Shown: one piece after another, positions 44,364 to 52,445 of the stretch
How the letters are laid out: every line of letters begins with the position of its first letter
How positions within the stretch are numbered: position 1 is the stretch's first letter
NCBI RefSeq assembly: GCF_900110455.1
Contig: NZ_FOIS01000001.1
Location: 434,001 to 498,000, forward strand
Reading direction: 5' to 3'
Length of the DNA stretch: 64,000 bases
Source: Natrinema salifodinae
GTDB taxonomy: Archaea > Halobacteriota > Halobacteria > Halobacteriales > Natrialbaceae
Program-made: the position numbers and the translations under genes
Notes under the pieces: model-generated
Databases searched by the model: none
Told to the model about the DNA's origin: nothing
Seen by the model: the letters and a program-made list of their open reading frames with translations, nothing else

Positions 44364-44648
44364 ATGAGCGACGAGGACGAAGACGAGCCAGCGGTCGAAC
44401 TCGGAGCACACACCCCCGTCGAGGGCGCGCCCCTCGCCCGCGTGAGTTCGCGGCTGACCTGGCCGAAGGAGAAAAGCGAGGTCGACCGCCTCGAGGGCGA
44501 CACCGTCATCCGAACGCCCGAGGGCCCGCGCGAACTCTCGAGCGTGCTCGACGAGGTCGACGAGACGTACTTCCAGCGCCACCAGGAGTTCGAGGACCAC
44601 GTCCGCGACGTGATCGGGACCGGCCCGATCCCGACCGCCGACGAGTAA
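44364..44648 (+). CDS. Haloarchaeal DUF5789-type small protein
   Basis: A 94-residue strongly acidic soluble protein. Its C-terminal stretch RELSSVLDEVDETYFQRHQE followed by VRDVIGTGPIPT matches the haloarchaeal DUF5789 family, which has no known role. A low-complexity acidic start (MSDEDEDEPAVELGAHTP) precedes it. The CPBP-like gene begins 4 nt after its stop, so they form an operon. Confidence 0.78.
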   Translation: MSDEDEDEPAVELGAHTPVEGAPLARVSSRLTWPKEKSEVDRLEGDTVIRTPEGPRELSSVLDEVDETYFQRHQEFEDHVRDVIGTGPIPTADE

Positions 44649-44652
44649 CACC

Positions 44653-45348
44653 GTGGCCTCGAAGCCGGGTCAAGGCGACGACCGCTGGCTCCGGAACCGC
44701 CTGGCGCTCTCGTGGGTCCAGAAGTCGCTACTGATCGGCGCCCTCGTGACGCTGGTGTGGATGCGCCTGGTTCCGCACGACATCGACCAGCGGGTCGTCG
44801 TCGATAGCGTCCTCCTGATCGGGGGACCGCTCGTGCTCGGCCTCACTCACGGGAATCGCATCGGTTGGCGCATCGATCGCGTCGCGGTCCGCAACGCCGT
44901 TCTGCTCGCGCTGTTCGTCACGCCCTTCTACGTCATCGGCTCCACGTTGCCGACGATCCGCGCGTTTTATCCGATCTGGGAGACCTCGGCTGCGCCGGCG
45001 GCGTTCGCCTCGCACGCGTGCAAACTGTTCGTGCTCGCGCTGGCCGCCGAGACCTACTACCGCGGGTTGCTCTGTGTCGGCGTCAAGGAGGTCGGCTTCG
45101 GCGCGGTGTTCATCAGCCCCATCGTCTACATGCTGCATCACTCCGCGAAACCGCCGATCGAGTTCCTGCTGTCGGGGCCGACGGACGTCCTGTTCGGCGC
45201 CGTCGACTACAAGTCCGACTCCATCCTCCCGTCGGTGGTCGCCCACGGTGGCGGGCTCGTTCTGCTCGACTGGCTGGTCCTGCACGAGCCGCTGTTCGAC
45301 CCGACCCCGATATTGCGGATCCTCGAGTGGGCGCCGATTCCGCTGTAG
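44653..45348 (+). CDS. CPBP-family intramembrane protease-like protein
   Basis: A 231-residue, six-to-eight helix protein of the CAAX protease/bacteriocin-processing (CPBP) type. Motif 1 is LAAETYYRGLL with Glu at 133 and Arg at 137, while the usual EExxxR has a second Glu at residue 132, which is Ala here. A later H-rich segment (MLHHSAKPP) and VAHGGGL supply probable His residues. The loss of the first Glu may reduce protease activity. The GTG start is 4 nt after the DUF5789 gene. Confidence 0.75.
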   Translation: MASKPGQGDDRWLRNRLALSWVQKSLLIGALVTLVWMRLVPHDIDQRVVVDSVLLIGGPLVLGLTHGNRIGWRIDRVAVRNAVLLALFVTPFYVIGSTLPTIRAFYPIWETSAAPAAFASHACKLFVLALAAETYYRGLLCVGVKEVGFGAVFISPIVYMLHHSAKPPIEFLLSGPTDVLFGAVDYKSDSILPSVVAHGGGLVLLDWLVLHEPLFDPTPILRILEWAPIPL

Positions 45349-45397
45349 TCGGGTCGCCGGCAACCCGTATAAGGCCGGGGACGACTAACCGTCGCGT

Positions 45398-45835
45398 ATG
45401 AGCCTGCCGATCGACCCGACGAAGATCGACCCGGAGGACTACGGCGAGCACCGCGCAGTTCTCGAGATGGACCACGAGGAAGCCGTCGAACACACCCGCG
45501 AGGTGTTCACCGACGCCGGATTCGGCGTCCCGGCGGAGTTCTCGCCGTCGGAACTGCTAAACGAGAAGGTCGACGCCGACCGCGACCCGTACTACGTTCT
45601 CGGCGCCTGTAACCCCGAAATGGCCGATCGCGTCCTCGACGTGACCGAGCAGATGGGTGCGCTGTTCCCGTGTAATGTCGTCATCTGGGAGGAGGAGCCC
45701 GGTCGCCAGGTCGTCTACCACGTCTCGATCATGAAGATCGCGCGCCTGCTCGGCATCGCGCCCGACGACGAGAACTGGCAGGCGATCGTCGACGAGACGA
45801 GCCAGATGGTCGACGAGGCCTACGCGAACCTCTGA
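45398..45835 (+). CDS. DUF302-family protein
   Basis: A 145-residue protein with the DUF302 fold seen in many bacteria and archaea. The region YYVLGACNPEMADRVLD, the single cysteine in LFPCNVVIWEE and the beta-rich VVYHVSIMKIARLLG define it. The biochemical activity of the family is unknown, although it often accompanies redox and heavy-metal genes. It follows the CPBP-like gene after 49 nt. Confidence 0.85.
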   Translation: MSLPIDPTKIDPEDYGEHRAVLEMDHEEAVEHTREVFTDAGFGVPAEFSPSELLNEKVDADRDPYYVLGACNPEMADRVLDVTEQMGALFPCNVVIWEEEPGRQVVYHVSIMKIARLLGIAPDDENWQAIVDETSQMVDEAYANL

Positions 45836-45998
45836 CCCTGCCGCCGGTCGTCCGCCGTCGATTCCCGGTTTCGGTCTCGGTTTTGGCCGTCGGATATCGA
45901 ACGCCGCGTCGCGCCCGGATGCCCGATCGCGGATCGCCGCTTCGTCTCCCGTCGCCGCTCTTTTTAGCGAACGATACAGTAAGTAATACCAACACTTA

Positions 45999-46024
45999 TG
46001 TTTCACATCCGTGAGGCTGAAACA
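45999..46024 (+). promoter_or_regulatory. Inverted repeat touching the start of the AI-2E-type gene
   Basis: TGTTTCA at 45999-46005 and TGAAACA at 46018-46024 are perfect inverted arms with a 12-nt spacer. The last base of the right arm is the A of the ATG at 46024. It could be an operator covering the transcription start or a hairpin that gates translation. Confidence 0.55.
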
Positions 46025-47157
46025 TGGACGCACGAACGTCGGTGTTCGCCCTCCTGGCCTGCGTCCTCGGTGGGCTTGCCGCCCTCATGGTCCTCCCGTT
46101 TGCCGAGTATGTGCTGCTCGCATGCGTGCTCGCGGTCGTCCTCCGTCCCGCCCACGAGCGCCTGGCGGCCCGCGTCGGACCGCGGCTCGCCGCGCTCGCG
46201 CTCACCGTGGTCGCCGTCGTCGCCGGCATCGTCCCGCTGGTACTCGTCTCGCTGGTCGTGCTCCGGACCGCCGTCTCGACGGTCGATTCGCTCGACCCCG
46301 ATCGGATCGCCGACGCCTGGCGCGACCTGGCACGAACCGAACTCGGCCTGGCCGACGAGTCGGTCGCCGCGGTCGAGTCGGCCCTGCGCGCGGAACTCGC
46401 CGGCTCGGTCTCGACGGCCGCGGATCTGACGCTGAATCGGGCCGTCGGCCTCGTCACGACGGGGGCCGACGTCGCGGTCGGGCTGTTCCTCGCCGTCTTC
46501 CTGCTGTACTACCTGCTCGTCGACGGCGCGGACTTCGTCGCCTGGCTTCGCGAGATCGCACCGCTCGATCCGCGGGTCCTCGACGCCCTGTTCGCGGAGG
46601 TCCACGCCGTCACCTGGGCCGTCGTCCGGAGTCACGTGCTCGTCGCGGTCGTACAAGGGATCCTCGGCGGCATCGGACTCGCCCTACTCGGCGTTCCGTA
46701 CGCGACCACGTTAGCTGTGGTTCTCGTGTGCGCGTCGTTCCTGCCGACGATCGGCGTGTGGCTCGTCTGGGGGCCGGTAACGGTCGCACAGACGGTCGCG
46801 ATCGGGCCCGTCCGCGGCGCGCTCCTGGCGGGTTACGGCGTCGCCGTCCTCGCGGTCGTCGACGCGTACCTGCGAGCGATTCTGGTCGATAAGGGATCCG
46901 GCCTCCATCCGGCGATCGGCCTGGTCGGTGTCGTGGGCGGCGTCTCCCTGTTCGGGATCGTCGGGTTGTTCGTCGGCCCCGTCGTGCTCGCGACGCTCGT
47001 GGCCGCTGTGACGGTCGTCCAGCGGATCGACTGGGATCAGGTGCCGGACCGAGATCGGAACGTCGCGGTGCAGTCGGCGTCCGCGGAGTCGAGCGGCCAC
47101 GACGGACCGCCGATCGAGCGAGAGCAGTCGCTCGCGGACGCGAAAACGGAGCGATAA
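46024..47157 (+). CDS. AI-2E (PerM/YdiK-type) family membrane transporter
   Basis: A 377-residue protein with about eight helices of the AI-2E family. The N-terminal half has paired helices (YVLLACVLAVVLRPAHERLA). The second half carries VVQGILGGIGLALLGVPYA and GLFVGPVVLATLVA, both typical. Members export small molecules or act as Na+/H+ antiporters; the name reflects one bacterial case only. The C-terminal ~35 residues are hydrophilic. A hairpin adjoins the start codon. Confidence 0.88.
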   Translation: MDARTSVFALLACVLGGLAALMVLPFAEYVLLACVLAVVLRPAHERLAARVGPRLAALALTVVAVVAGIVPLVLVSLVVLRTAVSTVDSLDPDRIADAWRDLARTELGLADESVAAVESALRAELAGSVSTAADLTLNRAVGLVTTGADVAVGLFLAVFLLYYLLVDGADFVAWLREIAPLDPRVLDALFAEVHAVTWAVVRSHVLVAVVQGILGGIGLALLGVPYATTLAVVLVCASFLPTIGVWLVWGPVTVAQTVAIGPVRGALLAGYGVAVLAVVDAYLRAILVDKGSGLHPAIGLVGVVGGVSLFGIVGLFVGPVVLATLVAAVTVVQRIDWDQVPDRDRNVAVQSASAESSGHDGPPIEREQSLADAKTER

Positions 47158-47210
47158 GACGGATCGAATATTCGGTGATCGAATCGCAGGTCGGTCGACC
47201 GCGGCGGGTC

Positions 47211-48647
47211 TCAGTCGGCGTGCTGTGGCCGCTCGGTCCGGTCGGTCGTCGGCACGCCGCGACCGGACATCGCCATCGCGAACAGCACGAGCGGCGAGAG
47301 GATGCCAAACAGGTAGAACGGTGCGTACGCAAGGGTGTCGACACCGGTCGCCGAGGCCATGAAGACGCCGCCGGCGTGCCACGGGATGAGCGCGCCGGTC
47401 GGCGTGCCGGCCGCCTCGACGGCCCGCGAGAGTTCGTCGCTGTCGAGGCCGAACTCCTCGTAGAGGTTCCGAAGCGTCATGCCGGGCATGACGATGCTCA
47501 TGTACTGCTGGGCGGTGAGCGCGTTGATCGCGATGGCGGAGATCCCCGTCCCGGCGATCAGGGTCCCGGAACTGGTGACGCCCTGCGAAAGGTTGTGGGC
47601 CAGTACCGCCAGCACGCCGGTCCGTTCGAGTAAGCCGCCGAGGGTGAGCGCCGCGACGACGATCGTGATCGTCCAGGCGGAGCCGGTCAGCCCGCCGGTC
47701 GCGAGGAGTTCGTTGACGAGTTCGGTACCGGTCTCGGGTTCGGTGCCGTACATGAAGACTTCCCAGGCGGGGACGAAGCCGGTCCCCTGGACCAGGATCG
47801 TCGTGATAGCCCCGGCGAAGACGCCGGCCACGAGGGAGGGGAGCGCGGGGTAGCCGTAGAGCGCCAGGCCGAAGGTGACCGCGAGCGGCAGGAAGACGAG
47901 CACCGAGAGGTCGTACGTGCCCGCAAGCGCGGTCTGGATCTCGGCGACGCGGTCGACCGGGATCTCACCGCTGGTCCGGAGGCCGAGCGCGGCGAAGCCG
48001 GCGACCGCGAGCCCGAACGCGATGGCCGTTCCCGTTCGCATCCGGCGGATGTGAGCGTAGAGGTCGGTGTTAGTCACGCCGGCCGCGAGATTTGTCGTGT
48101 CCGACAGCGGCGACTGCTTGTCGCCGGCGTAGGCGCCCGAGATCACCGCACCGACGGTCATCGCCGGGTCGACGCCGAGTCCCTGGCCGATTCCGACGAA
48201 GGCGACGCCAAGCGTCCCGACCGTCGTCCACGAGGAGCCGATCGAGAACGCCACGATCGCCGCCAGCACGGCCGCGACGGGCAGGAAGACCGTCGGGTTC
48301 AGCAGTTTGAGCCCGTAGTACATCATCGCCGGGATCGTGCCGGCGCCGACCCAGGTCGCGATCAGCCCGTAGATCGTGAAGATGATCAACAGCGCCTGCA
48401 GTCCCATCAGGAGGCTGTTTTCGAGCCCCTCGTAGAGATCGTTCCACCGGTAGCCAAGGTAGCGGCCGAAGGCGCCGGTAAAGACGATACTCCACAGCAG
48501 CGGAACGTGCGGATCGAGGCCGAGAACGGCCGATCCGATGCCGAGGAAGATGACGACCGCGAAGACCGGAACGAGCGCGAGCGCGAACGACGGGCGCCGC
48601 TCCGGCTCGATGTCGTCGATCGTCATCGGGGTGAAGTCGAGTGACAT
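47211..48647 (-). CDS. nhaC: Na+/H+ antiporter NhaC
   Basis: A 478-residue NhaC-family antiporter with 11-12 helices. The core signatures are FSIGSSWTTVGTLGVAF in the first half and SGAYAGDKQSPLSDTTNLA, followed by NALTAQQYMSIVMPGM in the second half. It expels Na+ in exchange for H+. It is distinct from the antiporter at the left edge. The gene has its own TATA-like element and lies downstream of nreA. Confidence 0.93.
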   Translation of the reverse strand: MSLDFTPMTIDDIEPERRPSFALALVPVFAVVIFLGIGSAVLGLDPHVPLLWSIVFTGAFGRYLGYRWNDLYEGLENSLLMGLQALLIIFTIYGLIATWVGAGTIPAMMYYGLKLLNPTVFLPVAAVLAAIVAFSIGSSWTTVGTLGVAFVGIGQGLGVDPAMTVGAVISGAYAGDKQSPLSDTTNLAAGVTNTDLYAHIRRMRTGTAIAFGLAVAGFAALGLRTSGEIPVDRVAEIQTALAGTYDLSVLVFLPLAVTFGLALYGYPALPSLVAGVFAGAITTILVQGTGFVPAWEVFMYGTEPETGTELVNELLATGGLTGSAWTITIVVAALTLGGLLERTGVLAVLAHNLSQGVTSSGTLIAGTGISAIAINALTAQQYMSIVMPGMTLRNLYEEFGLDSDELSRAVEAAGTPTGALIPWHAGGVFMASATGVDTLAYAPFYLFGILSPLVLFAMAMSGRGVPTTDRTERPQHAD

Positions 48648-48670
48648 TGGCCGAGTTATGCGTTCCGGGA

Positions 48671-48679
48671 ATAAAAGTG
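48671..48679 (-). promoter_or_regulatory. TATA-like element of nhaC
   Basis: On the minus strand the element reads ACTTTTATT and is centred about 28 nt before the ATG at 48647, consistent with a leaderless transcript. Confidence 0.5.
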
Positions 48680-48875
48680 GATTGTTCTATTACTCGAAAG
48701 CATGCAACGTGGTATCAGTGGCCACTTTGCCGTGCAGTAACAGGTTCGAGGATGGGCGTTCGGCCCGTCGATTCGATCGAGAACCCGATTCCAGACGCGA
48801 CGCAGCCACGGCTCTTCAGGCTAATCGAACTCGGTGACGCAAACGACCGACCGGTGCAGTTGCAGCCGCTGGTCG

Positions 48876-50177
48876 TCAACTCGTGCTGGAGAACGCGTTC
48901 AGGTTCGACTGCAACCCGGCCGCGAGTTCGGACTTGCGCCGCAATCGCGCGTAGGAGACCGGCAGTTGGGACGCGACCTCCGCGACCGCCCCGTGGAACG
49001 TCTCGGCCTCGCCATACTCTCCCTCGAAGGCGTTGCGGACGCTCTCGCGGACCTGCCAGACGCCGACCGGCGCCCAGTAGTCGTCCGAGACCTCCCGGAG
49101 GACGAGACACTTCGCCTGGCGGCCGATCGACTCGAGGTATTCGAGCGCGCCCAGCCTGGCGGCGTAGTAGGCGCCCGCGGTCTCCTCGACGTAGCTCGAG
49201 CGGCCGTCGTATCCCTCGCTGGCGCTCTGGAGCCAGATATCGTCGTTCGGATTCGGATTCCAGATGCTGCCCGGGGCCTTCATCTCGACGAGTTCGAACT
49301 CCCAGTTGCCGGGCGCGAGGACGACCCAGTAGCGGTTGCCGACGTACTCGTTGGCCCAGACCTGTACCTCGTCGATGCTGGGCGCGTTCCGGATGCGCCC
49401 GCGGAGGTACTTGCCGACGGTGTCGTCGACGGCCGTGATCGACCACCGCGTCGGGACCAGGCGGCGCTGTTCGGTCTGGCCGAGCGCGCCGGCCGAGAGG
49501 ATCGAGTTGATGTCGTAGACGTCGAAGCCGCGCCGGTAGAGGTAGGTCATCGCCCCCTCGGCCTGCCAGTCGTCGTCTTCGAGAGTCTTCTTCACGGGCT
49601 TCGGGACGTAGGGGTTCTCCCGGAGCTCCGCGTCCCGGGCGTTGGCCTGGGGCCCGCGCGGGGTCGCGACGTCCGTCCCCGCGTCTAAGCCGAGGTCCGG
49701 GGTATCGTCCAGCCCGATCTCGAGGTCGACGGGCCGGTCGGCGATGGCGACCTCGCGTTGCACGCCGACGAAGCCGTTCCAGGCGTCGTGGACGTTGGGC
49801 GTCAGCCGGCTCGCGATCGACGGGGAGTCGACGTTCGCGCGCTTGTTCGAGTTCAGGAGCCCGGTCCGGCGCTGGAGCACGTCGTCGATACCGTAGCCCT
49901 GCCGGTACCAGTCGCCGTCGGTGACGTACTCCTCGGCGGCGTCCTCGTCGCCGACCGGGGAGAGCAGCCCGACCGGAATGTCGGGGTAGTTCGACCGCCC
50001 GACGAAGATCGAGGGGGAGGTCGAGCCGACGAGCGTGTCGCCGCTCAGCGCGTCGTCGAACCGCCGCTCGAACTCCTCTAGATGGTCCGTGATCGCGTAG
50101 GACTTCTCCTTGGCCAGGCGGCGGCGCTCGGCCTCCTCGTCGGGCTCGAGTTCCTCGATGTAGTCGTCGAGGCGCAT
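48876..50177 (-). CDS. nreA: DNA repair protein NreA
   Basis: A 433-residue archaeal repair factor. In Haloferax, NreA acts with UvrABC after mitomycin C damage and needs PCNA binding. The N-half contains SPSIFVGRSNYPDIPVGLLS and LLNSNKRANVDS; the C-half has VEMKAPGSIWNPNPND-like and YWAPVGVWQVRE segments. The C-terminal LQSNLNAFS is a PCNA-interacting (PIP) motif (Q-x2-L-x2-F). The zinc finger seen in some NreA proteins is absent. It is divergent from the zinc-finger gene. The 228-nt spacer after its stop is non-coding by eye and carries the nhaC promoter. Confidence 0.93.
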   Translation of the reverse strand: MRLDDYIEELEPDEEAERRRLAKEKSYAITDHLEEFERRFDDALSGDTLVGSTSPSIFVGRSNYPDIPVGLLSPVGDEDAAEEYVTDGDWYRQGYGIDDVLQRRTGLLNSNKRANVDSPSIASRLTPNVHDAWNGFVGVQREVAIADRPVDLEIGLDDTPDLGLDAGTDVATPRGPQANARDAELRENPYVPKPVKKTLEDDDWQAEGAMTYLYRRGFDVYDINSILSAGALGQTEQRRLVPTRWSITAVDDTVGKYLRGRIRNAPSIDEVQVWANEYVGNRYWVVLAPGNWEFELVEMKAPGSIWNPNPNDDIWLQSASEGYDGRSSYVEETAGAYYAARLGALEYLESIGRQAKCLVLREVSDDYWAPVGVWQVRESVRNAFEGEYGEAETFHGAVAEVASQLPVSYARLRRKSELAAGLQSNLNAFSSTS

Positions 50178-50284
50178 TCACTCGATCTAGGGGCGGGGCT
50201 GCTTTGAATGTTGAGTTCTGGGAGAACGGGCGCGGTTCGGGAACGAGTTCGGCCGGCGGGCCGAAGTCGCGTATGTCAGAGGCA

Positions 50285-50317
50285 GAGGTTCAGTCGGGCG
50301 TCGGGTGACCGAACCTC
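50285..50317. repeat. 11-bp inverted repeat with 11-nt loop
   Basis: GAGGTTCAGTC at 50285-50295 and GACCGAACCTC at 50307-50317 pair except at one position (A opposite C), around the loop gggcgtcgggt. The inner loop is G-rich. It lies about 110-140 nt from the nreA start and ~170 nt from the zinc-finger start. Confidence 0.6.
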
Positions 50318-50357
50318 ACACACATCTTTCGGGTGCATGGTAAAGTAGCCGTGAGAG

Positions 50358-50378
50358 CGTTTTCCAAGTCGGAAAATG
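50358..50378. repeat. Hairpin-forming inverted repeat, T-rich/A-rich arms
   Basis: TTTTCC at 50360-50365 and GGAAAA at 50371-50376 are perfect arms around AAGTC, extendable by one G-T pair and a C-G pair on the outside. This could be an operator or an RNA hairpin within a divergent promoter region. Confidence 0.5.
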
Positions 50379-50487
50379 CCGGCGATCACTGGTGCTGACA
50401 CGAGGGATCGACTCGTCGATCGCCGACCGCCGCGCTGGCGACCCTCGAAAGACAACGGTTAAAAACGATGGGCGGAAAGGAAGGGGT

Positions 50488-50667
50488 ATGAGTACGACCG
50501 ACGACCGCGAGACGCGCTCGTGCGTCTCCTGCGGGCTCAACATCGCTGGCACGAACGCCGCGGCGTTCAAGTGTCCGGAGTGCGGCCAGCAGATCTACCG
50601 CTGTGCCAAGTGCCGCAAGCAGAGCAACCTCTACGAGTGCCCCGACTGCGGGTTCACCGGTCCGTAA
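50488..50667 (+). CDS. 59-residue double zinc-finger protein (HVO_2753-like)
   Basis: A 59-residue protein with four zinc-knuckle motifs: CVSCG, CPECG, CAKC and CPDCG. It looks orthologous to Haloferax HVO_2753, a zinc-finger micro-protein with two zinc sites implicated in swarming and biofilm formation. [20 protein letters not shown] is the conserved end. It likely binds nucleic acid or protein. The gene is 10 nt upstream of aEF-1beta, the same order as in other haloarchaea, so the two are co-transcribed. Confidence 0.92.
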   Translation: MSTTDDRETRSCVSCGLNIAGTNAAAFKCPECGQQIYRCAKCRKQSNLYECPDCGFTGP

Positions 50668-50677
50668 TTCCAGTACC

Positions 50678-50944
50678 ATGGGAAAAGTCGCTGCCAAAAT
50701 CAAGGTCATGCCGAACAGCCCCGAGATCGACCTCGACGCGCTTCAGGAGCGCCTCGAAAGCTCCCTCCCCGAGGGCGCGAAGATCAACGGCGTCGAACGT
50801 GAGGAGGTCGCGTTCGGCCTCACCGCCCTCTACCCGACCGTGATCGTCCCGGACGGCGCGGGCGGCACGGAAACCGTCGAGGAGAACTTCACCGAGGTCG
50901 ACGGCGTCGAGAGCGTCGGCGTCGAAAACGTCGGCCGTATCTGA
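50678..50944 (+). CDS. ef1b: Translation elongation factor aEF-1 beta
   Basis: An 88-residue guanine-nucleotide exchange factor for aEF-1 alpha. The start [19 protein letters not shown] and the C-terminal [20 protein letters not shown] are the conserved ferredoxin-like fold elements. It reloads EF-1 alpha with GTP during protein synthesis. ATG 50678 lies 10 nt after the zinc-finger gene's stop codon. A longer upstream frame overlaps that gene and is spurious. Confidence 0.93.
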   Translation: MGKVAAKIKVMPNSPEIDLDALQERLESSLPEGAKINGVEREEVAFGLTALYPTVIVPDGAGGTETVEENFTEVDGVESVGVENVGRI

Positions 50945-51120
50945 AGTCGTCAGTTTACAGCCGTTTTTCGCTCGGATCGCTGTCGACCAGTGGCTATGCT
51001 GTCCGAACCGACCGTCGAGTCCGCTGTTTACCGAATCCCCCACCTCGACGACGTCGATTCGTCAGAACCCGTCCGGTGACGCTATTCCGACGGTCGATTT
51101 CTCAAACGACAGGGCCGTCG

Positions 51121-51558
51121 CTACTGCGGCTGTTGATCGGGATCCGCGCCCAGATCGGCCTGAGAGACGATCTCGGCGCCGACCGACGAGAGGTCGACGG
51201 TCACGTCCTCCGGGACGGCCTTGCTGATCTCGTCTAAGTTCCCGGCCAGCACCGTCAGCACGTCGTCCGGATTAGCGTACAGAAGCATATTGCCGTCCTG
51301 GCCCTCCGCGACGAGCTGCGTGTCGTTGAGCACGACCTGATCTTTCTGGATCGTCGCGGCGACGACCGGCAGCGCCTCCGGCTTCCCGGGTTCGTCGTCC
51401 CGGACGCGGCGGATGTGGACCTCGTCTAGGTCGATGACCTCCTTGTACTCCTTGATCTGTTCGGCGCAGTTGACCATGTCGTTGAGGAGGGCCGTCCGCT
51501 TCTCGTTGCCGTGATCGCCGTCGAGACAGTGCTGACAGACGCGGAGTTCGAGACGCAT
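51121..51558 (-). CDS. Conserved-looking acidic protein with N-terminal CxxC
   Basis: A 145-residue acidic protein I do not recognise. The N-terminus MRLELRVCQHCLDGDHGNEK has a CxxC, and a further cysteine lies in MVNCAEQIKEY, so a metal or disulfide site is possible. The rest is alpha/beta with VLNDTQLVAEGQDGN and ends in a charged tail. ATG 51558 is chosen over an upstream GTG-type start at 51582. It converges with aEF-1beta and follows the MBL-fold gene by 90 nt in the same direction. Confidence 0.7.
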   Translation of the reverse strand: MRLELRVCQHCLDGDHGNEKRTALLNDMVNCAEQIKEYKEVIDLDEVHIRRVRDDEPGKPEALPVVAATIQKDQVVLNDTQLVAEGQDGNMLLYANPDDVLTVLAGNLDEISKAVPEDVTVDLSSVGAEIVSQADLGADPDQQPQ

Positions 51559-51648
51559 TACGCGGCGATACGTGACCGACACCGATGAGAATTCCGCTTC
51601 GGGAAGTCCGCGGGTCGACGTTAGATTCTCCGCGAGCCGCCGCCCCGC

Positions 51649-52338
51649 TCACTCGCGCAGTTCGTCGTGGATCTCTCGAATGCGATCGGTCCCGCGGTCG
51701 ACGTACCCGCCGTGGAAACACAGCGTGTGGTCAACGTCGAGGGCCGCCAGGCTCCCGACGGACTCGATCGCCCGCTCCATATCGGGGGTGAAGCGCGGTT
51801 TCGGGCCGGACAGCGGTTCGTCGCCGTCGGCGACGAGCGCGTCGCCGGCGATCAGCAGGTTTCCATCGGGCAGGTACAGGGAGATGTGGCCGGGCGTATG
51901 ACCCGGCGTCGCGACGACGCGCATCGGGCCCGCCAGCGTCGGGATCCGAACGCCGTCGGTCAGTTCCAGATCGACATCGACAGGTGGATAGCGGTCGTCG
52001 CCGTCGCCCTTGATCGGATCGTGCTCGCCCGACACGTAGGGCGCTTCCGCGCGGTGGGTCGCGACAACCGCATCGACGCGCTCGAGCAGGTCCGCCAGGC
52101 CGCCGACGTGGTCGCCGTCGTGGTGGGTCAGAACGACCAGCCAGATGTCTTCGAGGTCGAAGCCCAGCGGGTCGAGGTGGGCCCGGAGTTGCCCGACCGC
52201 GCCTGGCGGGCCTGCGTCGATCAGGACCAGGCCGCGGTCGGTCTCGACGGCCGTGGGTGTGACCGTGAGCTCGCGGCCGCCGTACTCGACGGAAAGCGGC
52301 AGTGCGTATACGCCCGGATCGTCGCTGTCGGTCGTCAT
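51649..52338 (-). CDS. MBL-fold metallohydrolase
   Basis: A 229-residue metallo-beta-lactamase-fold hydrolase. The metal-site motif is TTHHDGDHVGG-like at LTHHDGDHVGGLADLL, with an N-terminal LIDAGPPG, then the ATPGHTPGHISLYLP motif and FHGGY. The domain is compact and lacks nuclease-specific extensions, so a glyoxalase II-like, lactonase or other small-molecule hydrolase is likely. The gene is in the same direction as the cystathionine synthase-like gene, 107 nt apart. Confidence 0.92.
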   Translation of the reverse strand: MTTDSDDPGVYALPLSVEYGGRELTVTPTAVETDRGLVLIDAGPPGAVGQLRAHLDPLGFDLEDIWLVVLTHHDGDHVGGLADLLERVDAVVATHRAEAPYVSGEHDPIKGDGDDRYPPVDVDLELTDGVRIPTLAGPMRVVATPGHTPGHISLYLPDGNLLIAGDALVADGDEPLSGPKPRFTPDMERAIESVGSLAALDVDHTLCFHGGYVDRGTDRIREIHDELRE

Positions 52339-52445
52339 ATCGAAGGCATTCGATCGCCGGCCCGAAAGCGTTGCGTCCTCGCGGGACGATCGCACGCCGA
52401 TCCCGGATGCACGGCGGGATGACGGAGAACTCGAGTCGTCGCGAC

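Larger units (their letters stand above)
50178..50487. promoter_or_regulatory. Divergent spacer between nreA and the zinc-finger/aEF-1beta operon
   Basis: This 310-nt gap holds two inverted repeats (listed separately) and, at 50458-50466, the TATA-like gttaaaaac whose centre is ~26 nt before ATG 50488. No coding frame is credible. The unusual length before a compact core operon, with structured elements, suggests a regulated leader or a non-coding RNA. Confidence 0.5.
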
